A DNA stretch of 5,811 nt from an uncultured Clostridia bacterium (lineage in GTDB: Bacteria; Bacillota; Clostridia; Oscillospirales; CAG-272), in contig CAJGCD010000081.1 of NCBI GenBank assembly GCA_904501715.1, positions 1 through 5,811 of the forward strand, read 5' to 3'. How positions within the stretch are numbered: the stretch's first letter is position 1; the number at the start of each line of letters is the position of its first letter. A program made the translations under genes and the position numbers. Below the pieces are notes generated by a model that saw only the letters and a list, made by a program, of their open reading frames with translations, searched no databases and had not been told where the DNA came from. This document shows positions 1-4,826 of the stretch, piece after piece.

Positions 1-1
1 C

Positions 2-277
2 ACTCCTATACGCAGACTCTTAAGCTATCCGTACTCGGGAACCGACCACGATAACAATTATGATAAGAACTGCGTAGCAAAGGCTAACGCAGGTTATGCC
101 GAGGCATACAAAGCGCACGGAGCTATAGTGGTTAATGGCGAGAATTTGCTCAAGAAAGCTGAACACTATGCCGATGATGTTCACCCTGATGAGGACGGTT
201 TCCTTGTTTACGGTGAAAACCTCTGCACTGTCATCAAGTACGATATCGAGCAGATAGTAAAAAACAAGAATAAGTAA
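2..277 (+). CDS. SGNH/GDSL-family hydrolase, C-terminal fragment (5' end outside window)
   Basis: This frame is open from the left edge and ends at TAA 275-277, giving 91 residues with no start in view. Near the C-terminus it reads YADDVHPDEDGF (about residues 56-67 of the fragment). This fits block V of SGNH hydrolases, where the Asp and His of a DxxH motif (here D58 and H61) complete the Ser-Asp-His catalytic set. The fragment opens with TPIRR, which resembles the strand-end segment that often precedes the final helix in these enzymes. The catalytic Ser (GDS block) and the Gly and Asn blocks would lie upstream, outside the window. The family includes lipases, acetyl-xylan and peptidoglycan O-acetyl esterases and other carbohydrate esterases, so the substrate cannot be assigned. 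The short Lys/Asn-rich tail and the hairpin 7 bases after the stop suggest a natural gene end. Confidence is good for the fold, low for the role. Confidence 0.7.
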   Translation, partial: TPIRRLLSYPYSGTDHDNNYDKNCVAKANAGYAEAYKAHGAIVVNGENLLKKAEHYADDVHPDEDGFLVYGENLCTVIKYDIEQIVKNKNK

Positions 278-283
278 TATTTC

Positions 284-311
284 AGGCAGTATCGGGAAAC
301 CGATACTGCCT
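284..311. terminator. Shared hairpin between the SGNH hydrolase gene and dpaB
   Basis: A perfect 12-bp stem (284-295 with 300-311) closes a GAAA tetraloop (296-299). It lies 6 bases after the hydrolase stop and 4 bases beyond the dpaB stop, so it separates two convergent genes. On the plus strand it is followed by an interrupted U-rich run (312-335, ending in six Ts), which makes it a reasonable intrinsic terminator for the hydrolase. On the minus strand the following bases are only mildly U-rich, so its action for dpaB is less certain. Confidence 0.72.
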
Positions 312-315
312 ATCT

Positions 316-876
316 TTATATAAATATTTTTTGATATTGTTTCCCTTGAAGTGCTGCGTCAAGGGTTGGGCGCAGGAGTGAAAAATCAGCCACCAGTGAG
401 TGAGGCTTTTTTTGTGGGTCATCCTGAACCATAGGTACGAAATATACGTTCTTTCGGTTCAGCATTGTGGCTATATTCTTCAGATTTGCCGATAGAGCAT
501 CATTTGAGGCAAGGGCTATTACAAGGGGTCTGTCCCCTCTGAGATGTGCCTTTGCCGCCATCGTTACAGCGGTATCTGTTATTCCCTGAGCCATCTTGGC
601 AAGTGTATTTCCCGTGCACGGGCAAATTATAAGTGCATCAAGCTGAAGCTTAGGACCTAATGGCTCAGCATCCACAACTGTATGGATACTCTCCTTTCCG
701 CAAAGGGCAAACAGCTTATCCTGAAGCTCTTGAGCCTTTCCAAAGCGGGTATCGGTAGAAAATACGTTTTCACTGACGATAGGAAGTATATCCTTTCCCT
801 CTTCAATAAGCAATTGCAATTGCTCAAGGGACTTACGGTGAGTGCAGTATGAGCCGCACATAGCAAAGCCTATCAT
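316..876 (-). CDS. dpaB: Dipicolinate synthase subunit B (SpoVFB), flavoprotein-like
   Basis: This is the second subunit of the enzyme that converts the dihydrodipicolinate-level intermediate of lysine synthesis to dipicolinic acid (DPA), the Ca-chelated solute of the spore core. It acts in the mother cell late in sporulation. The 186-residue length suits the family. Visible landmarks are the N-terminal strand and turn GFAMCGSYCTH (3-13), CPCTGNT (85-91) as in flavoprotein-fold decarboxylase-like proteins, TDTAVTMAAKAHLR (100-113), and the PMVQDDPQKKP segment (148-158) typical of DpaB. The ATG at 876-874 overlaps the dpaA stop (ATGA). A strong Shine-Dalgarno GGAGG (888-884), 7 bases upstream inside the end of dpaA, supports this start and translational coupling. 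The gene ends at TAA 318-316, right at the shared hairpin. No downstream asd, dapG or dapA follows, unlike the spoVF operon of Bacillus subtilis. Confidence 0.95.
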   Translation of the reverse strand: MIGFAMCGSYCTHRKSLEQLQLLIEEGKDILPIVSENVFSTDTRFGKAQELQDKLFALCGKESIHTVVDAEPLGPKLQLDALIICPCTGNTLAKMAQGITDTAVTMAAKAHLRGDRPLVIALASNDALSANLKNIATMLNRKNVYFVPMVQDDPQKKPHSLVADFSLLRPTLDAALQGKQYQKIFI

Positions 877-1769
877 TTCAGCACCTCCCCCTCAAGAATA
901 TCCTTTACGCAGTCGGCTATAAGCTCTCCCGCGCTGTACGGAGCATATTTTCCCGGCAGGGATGCCGCCCACAACACGTTTGTGCGTAGGCGTTTTGCCA
1001 CCGAAACGTCAAGTCCTCCGGGGGCGGAGGCGAGCTCTATAAAAAGCGTGTCAGAATCAAGCCGTCTTAGGAAGCTTTCATCAAAGATACAATTCGGCAC
1101 GGTATTAAAAATAACGTGATATCCCGAGCAAAGCTTTGATATGGGCTCTTTATTGAGCTTTAAGGTCTTACACCCTTCGAGACTCGCCAGGGCGAGATCG
1201 CTGTCCTTTCTCGCCGCCACCGTAACATCAGCGCCAAGAGCGGACAAAAGCCTTACAAGCTGCTTGGATATTCTTCCGTAGCCCGTAACCGCAAAGCTTG
1301 AGTTACGTATATTCCTTGGAAGATTATTCATTGCTATATTCAAGGCTGCCTCGGCGGTAGTATATGCGTTTTTTATCTGAAAGCTTTCGGAATCAAAATA
1401 ATCGAATACCCTTATTCCCTTTTTCTCGGCATATTCCAAAAACTCCCGAGGAAGCTTTCCGCCTATTATGACCGAAGCCTTATCCATTTTATCGGCTATG
1501 GCTTTAAGCTCTGTCTTTTTTTCCTCGTCACGTATCTTATGATTCAGTGTAACACCGTCAAGGCTTGACGGCAATGGCAAAATAAGCGCGGATGCTCCCG
1601 ATATAGCTTCAAGCATATCATCGCAAAAACAAACGCCATACGCATCCTTTCGCTCAGGTACGCTCCAAGCAAAGACATCACACGCTGTATCGGCAAGCTT
1701 CATGGCGGCAACGGTTGTTCGCATATCTCCGCCCAAAAAAGCTATCTTAGTATTTTTTTCCGTTTTCAT
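873..1769 (-). CDS. dpaA: Dipicolinate synthase subunit A (SpoVFA), NAD(P)-binding
   Basis: This is the dehydrogenase-like subunit of dipicolinate synthase, which works with DpaB to make DPA for the spore core. The 298 residues match the usual size of about 290-300. An N-terminal domain begins with KIAFLGGDMR (8-17), the GGDxR motif of the family. The C-terminal Rossmann domain has FAVTGYGRISKQL (159-171) as its dinucleotide-binding loop, then NTVP (222-225), ELASAPGGLD (245-254) and LPGKYAPYSAG (271-281), all typical of DpaA and related to the S-adenosylhomocysteine hydrolase and alanine dehydrogenase fold. Translation starts at ATG 1769-1767. The best Shine-Dalgarno match, AAAGGA (1788-1783), lies 13 bases away, which is longer than usual, and no alternative in-frame start exists just upstream. 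The stop overlaps the dpaB start by 4 bases. Expression is expected in the mother cell (sigma K in B. subtilis); a weak promoter candidate is listed separately. Confidence 0.95.
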   Translation of the reverse strand: MKTEKNTKIAFLGGDMRTTVAAMKLADTACDVFAWSVPERKDAYGVCFCDDMLEAISGASALILPLPSSLDGVTLNHKIRDEEKKTELKAIADKMDKASVIIGGKLPREFLEYAEKKGIRVFDYFDSESFQIKNAYTTAEAALNIAMNNLPRNIRNSSFAVTGYGRISKQLVRLLSALGADVTVAARKDSDLALASLEGCKTLKLNKEPISKLCSGYHVIFNTVPNCIFDESFLRRLDSDTLFIELASAPGGLDVSVAKRLRTNVLWAASLPGKYAPYSAGELIADCVKDILEGEVLK

Positions 1770-1804
1770 TTGGTTAGTGCTATCCTTTCCGTATAAATAA
1801 AAAA

Positions 1805-1826
1805 CAGCTTTGCTTTCGCGCTACTG
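1805..1826 (-). promoter_or_regulatory. Terminator-like hairpin in the dpaA leader (possible attenuator)
   Basis: Read on the minus strand, 1826-1805 folds as a 4-bp outer stem (CAGU with GCUG, including one U-G pair), a 3x3 internal loop, a 2-bp GC stem and a GAAA tetraloop. Six consecutive Us follow (1804-1799). It lies between the candidate dpaA promoter and the dpaA ribosome binding site. The U-tract is terminator-like, but the stem is short and interrupted, so it may be a weak attenuator, an end for read-through from comEC, or chance. Confidence 0.3.
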
Positions 1827-1830
1827 CTAT

Positions 1831-1856
1831 CATAATATGCGTTAGGATTTTCTGTT
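1831..1856 (-). promoter_or_regulatory. Candidate sporulation (sigma K/E-like) promoter of dpaA
   Basis: On the minus strand, GCATATTATG (1840-1831) resembles the CATAnnnTA -10 element used by sigma K, and partly the sigma E -10. An AAC (1856-1854) upstream could serve as the AC-type -35. The gap of 14 bases to CATA is about two shorter than the usual sigma K spacing, so the match is imperfect. It is proposed because dpaA lies behind the comEC terminator and needs its own promoter, and because dpaAB is mother-cell expressed in characterised spore formers. No good vegetative promoter was seen in the same gap. Confidence 0.32.
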
Positions 1857-1860
1857 GACA

Positions 1861-1893
1861 AAAAATACCTCTTCAATAAGAAGAGGTATTTTT
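1861..1893 (-). terminator. Intrinsic terminator of comEC
   Basis: A 14-bp perfect inverted repeat (1861-1874 with 1880-1893) encloses the 5-base loop 1875-1879. On the minus strand the stem runs into UUUUUUGUC. The comEC stop codon TAA (1894-1892) overlaps the base of the hairpin's first arm, so the gene ends directly in its terminator. The almost symmetrical A and U flanks mean it could act in both directions, but no gene reads into it from the left. Confidence 0.85.
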
Positions 1894-3844
1894 ACTTTAA
1901 GACCAGCCTTTCGAAAAGCTCTATTCCCCGCTCTCCCTCATAAAATACCACGTCTGTATCGTATTTCTGAGCCATCTCATATATTTCGGTGGCATATGAA
2001 AGCTTCTCGGGGTCATCCGAGAGCGGCAGATATAGCTTGCGAACATACACGGAGGACAATACATACTCTATGGAATATGCGTCACGCTTACTGCACTCCA
2101 CTATTACGTAATTTTCTATTTCGGTAGCGTATTTGTTTCGCGCCGCAAAGAAAAGTGAACGTGCTGAATATCCACCGTCAGTAAGGTCGCACACAGAGCT
2201 TGTGCTTGCGGTATCATAAAAAAGCATCTGCTCGTCCTTTATGCTCTCACCTCTAAGCTCATTCCCCATCTTTAGAGCGAACAGTCCTAAGCACAGACAA
2301 AATGATATTAGAAATAAAGCGGGCGGAATACATATCACCCATTTATGCCTTAGTCTTATGACCAAAAGAGCGGACATCACAATAATAAATATAACTATAA
2401 GATAAGATACAAAGGGATATCGCAAAGAGAGCACCGCCCCCCGAATATCGCTGAAAAACTGCACCAAGCTAAGTATAATAGCTTCAAAAACTTCAACGAT
2501 AAATACTAATGCGATATTAACAACAGGAATTGCGCCTACGAGTACACCTATGGCGCAGAGGGGCATAAATACAGCTACAATAGGCGACAGCACAAGATTG
2601 GCGGGAATTGCCGCCAAGGATATCTCCCCAAAGAAAAGCCACATTATGGGAAGGAGGAAGAAATTCGACACAAGCGTTATTATAACCGCTTTTACTATTC
2701 CCAGACCAAGCTTTTGAATTAGTCTTATTAGTTTGTTGTCGGATTTGGGTCTTGTAAGCTTGGAGTCAATGTAAACGTATACGGTAACCAACCCAAGGGT
2801 AGCTGCGAAGGACATCCACAGTCCGATATCGTATACAGAGAAAGGAGATATAAGAATTATAAAGAATACCGACACAAAAAGTGATGTAACGGTATCGTGG
2901 TCCTCATAAAACAGGTAACTCATATATACGGCGTATAGCATAAATACAGCTCTCACCGCCGAGCCCGAAAAGTTAGTGAGGATCAAAAGCACAATTGCCG
3001 CAACAGATACCACCGCGCACCGCACAAGCTTTGGAACACGAAGCTTTCTCAGTACGATATCAAGACTTCCTAACAACAGCGTTATGTGCAGACCGCTCAC
3101 AGCCAGAAGATGCGTAGTTCCCGAGCGTTTAAAATCGGTCTGTATATGGACGGGAATATCGCTTCTGTCATCAACAAGAAATCCCTTTACGAGGGCTGAA
3201 GCTTCGCCAAAGATAATGTCTGTGTAATCACTGAAAAGCTTTCTAACATGCTGACATATACGCATTACTCCGTCAAGGGAGAAAAAGTTTTTACTGTTTG
3301 CTGCCTTATAAAATATGGGCTCGTCTTTTATAGCATCAAGTACAAGTAAAATATCCCTTTGGTCGCTTTCGTGTCCCGTCGGTTCTCCTATTTGAAAGCT
3401 GCCTATCATTCTATCCCCGTAATCCAGCTCCGAATAAAAATCGCAGTAAAGATAGGCTTTTATATTCAGCTCTTCCTCACCTATCCGCTCTATTCTCACC
3501 ACGTATTCCGAGCTTTTGTCATCACTGTTCTCCCGTGATACTATTTTTATCTGTGCCGCCGTGCTATCAGACGTATAGCTTAGGGCTTTGCTTTGCGGAA
3601 CAGTGATAAAAAGCAAGGAGCTTAGCATTGCAATGAAAGAAAAGGCTATCGCACAGAGGATGACCGCACATATAAAGCGGTAATTTTTCATAAATATAAA
3701 GAATGCCGCCGACAAAAGCAACAGCACCAATAAAACAACGAGCGCAAAAAATTTAGCAACTCCGGTTAGAGCTGTTGCGCATACTGCAGTGAGTAAGAAG
3801 AGAAATGCAAATAAGCACAGATAACGTCGGTGAAACAGCTCCAT
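1892..3844 (-). CDS. comEC: ComEC/Rec2-family DNA-uptake channel protein with a degenerate C-terminal domain
   Basis: This integral membrane protein carries single-stranded DNA across the cytoplasmic membrane during transformation. The start is placed at ATG 3844-3842 (MELFHRRYL, 650 residues) because AAAGGAG (3857-3851) sits 6 bases upstream. An in-frame ATG at 3868 has no ribosome binding site and falls at the predicted transcription start. Domains in order: about three N-terminal hydrophobic helices (about 9-82), a soluble OB-fold-like region (about 97-200), then the Competence domain with the hallmark HLLAVSGLHI (245-254), SGSAVRAVFM (293-302) and many membrane helices to about 525. The last 110 or so residues occupy the place of the metallo-beta-lactamase-like domain (LFYDTAST about 541-548, then CDLTDGG 552-558), but the expected HxHxDH metal motif is replaced by ECSKRDAYSIEYVL (583-596). 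The protein is therefore shorter than the roughly 776-residue B. subtilis ComEC. No comEA or other competence gene is adjacent. Confidence 0.93.
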   Translation of the reverse strand: MELFHRRYLCLFAFLFLLTAVCATALTGVAKFFALVVLLVLLLLSAAFFIFMKNYRFICAVILCAIAFSFIAMLSSLLFITVPQSKALSYTSDSTAAQIKIVSRENSDDKSSEYVVRIERIGEEELNIKAYLYCDFYSELDYGDRMIGSFQIGEPTGHESDQRDILLVLDAIKDEPIFYKAANSKNFFSLDGVMRICQHVRKLFSDYTDIIFGEASALVKGFLVDDRSDIPVHIQTDFKRSGTTHLLAVSGLHITLLLGSLDIVLRKLRVPKLVRCAVVSVAAIVLLILTNFSGSAVRAVFMLYAVYMSYLFYEDHDTVTSLFVSVFFIILISPFSVYDIGLWMSFAATLGLVTVYVYIDSKLTRPKSDNKLIRLIQKLGLGIVKAVIITLVSNFFLLPIMWLFFGEISLAAIPANLVLSPIVAVFMPLCAIGVLVGAIPVVNIALVFIVEVFEAIILSLVQFFSDIRGAVLSLRYPFVSYLIVIFIIVMSALLVIRLRHKWVICIPPALFLISFCLCLGLFALKMGNELRGESIKDEQMLFYDTASTSSVCDLTDGGYSARSLFFAARNKYATEIENYVIVECSKRDAYSIEYVLSSVYVRKLYLPLSDDPEKLSYATEIYEMAQKYDTDVVFYEGERGIELFERLVLK

Positions 3845-3850
3845 AGTTCT

Positions 3851-3857
3851 CTCCTTT
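3851..3857 (-). promoter_or_regulatory. comEC ribosome binding site (decides the start)
   Basis: On the minus strand AAAGGAG lies 6 bases before ATG 3844. The upstream in-frame ATG at 3868 has no purine-rich site before it and coincides with the predicted transcript start, so the 650-residue reading is preferred to the 658-residue one. Confidence 0.85.
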
Positions 3858-3874
3858 CTCAAAAGCATACATAA

Positions 3875-3903
3875 ATACTAACATAATTTTGCGATTTTGT
3901 CAA
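3875..3903 (-). promoter_or_regulatory. sigma-A-type promoter of comEC with extended -10
   Basis: On the minus strand there is a perfect -35 TTGACA (3903-3898), a 17-base spacer and a -10 TAGTAT (3880-3875), preceded by TGT, which makes an extended -10. Transcription would start near 3868, giving a leader of about 24 bases that holds only the ribosome binding site. The strong -35 and extended -10 make up for a 4-of-6 hexamer. Confidence 0.75.
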
Positions 3904-3922
3904 TCTTAAGGGCGTATTTTGT

Positions 3923-3936
3923 ATATGTTCACATAT
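3923..3936. repeat. 14-bp palindrome between the divergent comEC and acp promoters (possible operator)
   Basis: ATATGT and ACATAT are exact inverted arms around TC (3923-3928 and 3931-3936). The site lies in the 57 bp between the two -35 boxes, about 20 bp upstream of the comEC -35 and 24 bp upstream of the acp -35. That position suits a dimeric regulator acting on one or both promoters. It does not match the FapR or FabT operators I know from fatty-acid genes. In such AT-rich DNA a 6-bp-arm palindrome can also arise by chance. Confidence 0.3.
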
Positions 3937-3960
3937 TTACAATGAAAAGAAAATTTTTCC

Positions 3961-3989
3961 TTGACAGAATTAAATTTATGTTGTATAAT
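3961..3989 (+). promoter_or_regulatory. Perfect-consensus sigma-A promoter of acp
   Basis: TTGACA (3961-3966) and TATAAT (3984-3989) are both 6/6 matches separated by the optimal 17 bases. A run of A and T tracts lies directly upstream (about 3938-3958), as in an UP element. Transcription should begin near 3996, leaving a 40-base AT-rich leader with GGAGG at 4024-4028. This predicts strong constitutive expression, fitting an abundant acyl carrier protein. Confidence 0.9.
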
Positions 3990-4035
3990 ATCTTCGTGCT
4001 ATAAATTATACTTAAATTAATTTGGAGGAACAACA

Positions 4036-4260
4036 ATGTACGAAAAGTTTGTAGAAGTTCTTGTAGAAGAGCTCCAGATCGACCGTGCCGACATCACTAT
4101 GGAAGCTGAGCTTTCCAACGACCTCGGTATCAATTCCATTGAGCTTGCAGACCTCGTCATGATCTGTGAGGAAAAGTTCGGCATCACCATTGAGGACGAT
4201 GATATCCGTAAATTCACTACCGTTGGAGACGTAGTTAGCTATCTCGAAACTCTTAAATAA
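4036..4260 (+). CDS. Acyl carrier protein
   Basis: This is a 74-residue acidic four-helix protein that carries growing acyl chains on a 4'-phosphopantetheine arm, most likely in cytoplasmic type II fatty-acid synthesis. The attachment site is Ser34 in LGINSIELADL (30-40). The family's common DSL triad here reads Asn-Ser-Ile, with the essential Ser kept. Helix I (about 2-15), the acidic helix II after Ser34 (ELADLVMICEEKFG) and the final helix VGDVVSYLETL are recognisable. The length is typical of ACP. ATG 4036 is supported by GGAGG (4024-4028) with a 7-base spacer. The gene has its own very strong promoter and its own terminator, so it is a single-gene unit, not part of a fab cluster. Without fab neighbours an ACP for a specialised pathway cannot be excluded, so I give no acpP symbol. 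Confidence 0.94.
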   Translation: MYEKFVEVLVEELQIDRADITMEAELSNDLGINSIELADLVMICEEKFGITIEDDDIRKFTTVGDVVSYLETLK

Positions 4261-4272
4261 TTTTAAAAAAGC

Positions 4273-4308
4273 AAAAATATCGCAGGATTTTTCCTGCGAT
4301 ATTTTTTT
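4273..4308. terminator. Bidirectional terminator shared by acp and the P-loop gene
   Basis: A 15-bp perfect stem (4273-4287 with 4292-4306) has a TTTT loop (4288-4291); its core is CGCAGGA/TCCTGCG. On the plus strand it ends in a seven-T run (4302-4308), giving a strong acp terminator 12 bases after the stop. On the minus strand it ends in UUUUUGCUUUUUU, so it can also stop the convergent P-loop gene, whose stop lies 14 bases away. Confidence 0.9.
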
Positions 4309-4322
4309 ATGTTGACTTTTGA

Positions 4323-4730
4323 TCAAAGATACTTCTTGACTGTCTCTGTCGCTTCCTCTGTGGGGATGGAGGATGTAATTACAACATTTACTCCAACCTT
4401 GTCAGCAAGCTTGTTTACTTCTTCTACGAATACATCAAAGTCTGCTTCGTTGTTCTTGCAAATCTTATATGCGGAATCTATAAACAAATCGGTAACATCG
4501 TGGTTACTTGCAAAAATGCCTGCAATAAATCCATAGAGCGACTGTGCGTCGTCAATGAAAAACTCCTCGGTATTTATAAGTCTCGCCTGATACTTAACGT
4601 CATAGCGAAGCTTTACGCCCTTTTCGATGCATACAACGTCTCCCGTGGAGCTCTCAACAGCGGTGTTTACCATATTGATGAGTGTCTTGGTCTTGCCTGT
4701 ACCTTTTACGCCAATAATTAACTTTAACAT
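4323..4730 (-). CDS. Small P-loop NTP-binding protein of unknown function
   Basis: This 135-residue soluble protein opens with a textbook Walker A motif, GVKGTGKT (7-14), right after a hydrophobic first strand (LKLII). A Walker B-like strand ending in Asp, DLFIDS (81-86), and a late hydrophobic strand VNVVITSS (114-121) complete a minimal P-loop fold. There is no membrane segment, signal peptide or second domain. Such short proteins in Clostridia are often given generic names such as ATP-binding protein, or PilT-like by distant similarity; nothing here shows a pilus role. The start at ATG 4730 is set by GGAGG (4740-4736) 5 bases upstream. A GTG extension to 4769 lacks a ribosome binding site and lies at the predicted transcript start. 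The gene sits between acp and pgi, with its own promoter and a shared terminator, so context gives no functional hint. NTP binding is likely; the substrate and partner are unknown. Confidence 0.85.
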   Translation of the reverse strand: MLKLIIGVKGTGKTKTLINMVNTAVESSTGDVVCIEKGVKLRYDVKYQARLINTEEFFIDDAQSLYGFIAGIFASNHDVTDLFIDSAYKICKNNEADFDVFVEEVNKLADKVGVNVVITSSIPTEEATETVKKYL

Positions 4731-4735
4731 TTGGA

Positions 4736-4740
4736 CCTCC
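4736..4740 (-). promoter_or_regulatory. Ribosome binding site of the P-loop gene (decides the start)
   Basis: On the minus strand GGAGG lies 5 bases before ATG 4730. It rules in the 135-residue protein that begins directly with the first strand of the P-loop fold, against the longer GTG-start reading. Confidence 0.85.
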
Positions 4741-4751
4741 AACTTTTTAAT

Positions 4752-4768
4752 TGAGCTTTCTCTGCTCA
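4752..4768 (-). other. Small 5' hairpin in the P-loop gene leader
   Basis: On the minus strand UGAGC (4768-4764) can pair with GCUCA (4756-4752) across a 7-base loop, at the predicted 5' end of the transcript. A 5'-terminal stem can protect an mRNA from decay, but five pairs are few and this may be chance. Confidence 0.25.
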
Positions 4769-4773
4769 CTTAT

Positions 4774-4802
4774 ATTATAACTCATATGGCAGATTTTTGC
4801 AA
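4774..4802 (-). promoter_or_regulatory. sigma-A-type promoter of the P-loop gene
   Basis: On the minus strand there is TTGCAA (4802-4797, 4 of 6 to the -35 consensus), a 17-base spacer and a perfect TATAAT (4779-4774). Transcription should start near 4767, leaving a leader of about 37 bases. It lies just downstream of the pgi stop. I see no terminator between pgi and this promoter, so read-through from pgi may add to expression. Confidence 0.75.
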
Positions 4803-4826
4803 GAGGAATTTTAATAAATTTTCAAA

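Noticed and set aside
1855..1883. TTGACA at 1855-1860 on the plus strand as a promoter -35
   Set aside because: No -10-like hexamer follows at 16-18 bases, the stretch lies in the comEC terminator, and no plausible plus-strand gene lies downstream.
1855..2127. Plus-strand open frame of 90 codons opposite the end of comEC
   Set aside because: It begins with a TTG inside the terminator region, has no ribosome binding site, and encodes an Arg/His-rich product typical of the antisense of a real gene.
3845..3868. comEC start at the upstream ATG (3868)
   Set aside because: It has no ribosome binding site, coincides with the predicted transcription start, and would place the good AAAGGAG site inside the coding sequence.
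4012..4326. Minus-strand open frame of 104 codons opposite acp
   Set aside because: It runs through the acp terminator hairpin and antisense to a clear acyl carrier protein; it has no recognisable domain and is best explained as a shadow frame.
4731..4769. GTG start at 4769 extending the P-loop protein by 13 residues
   Set aside because: It falls at the predicted transcription start with no ribosome binding site; GGAGG directly before ATG 4730 gives a better start.
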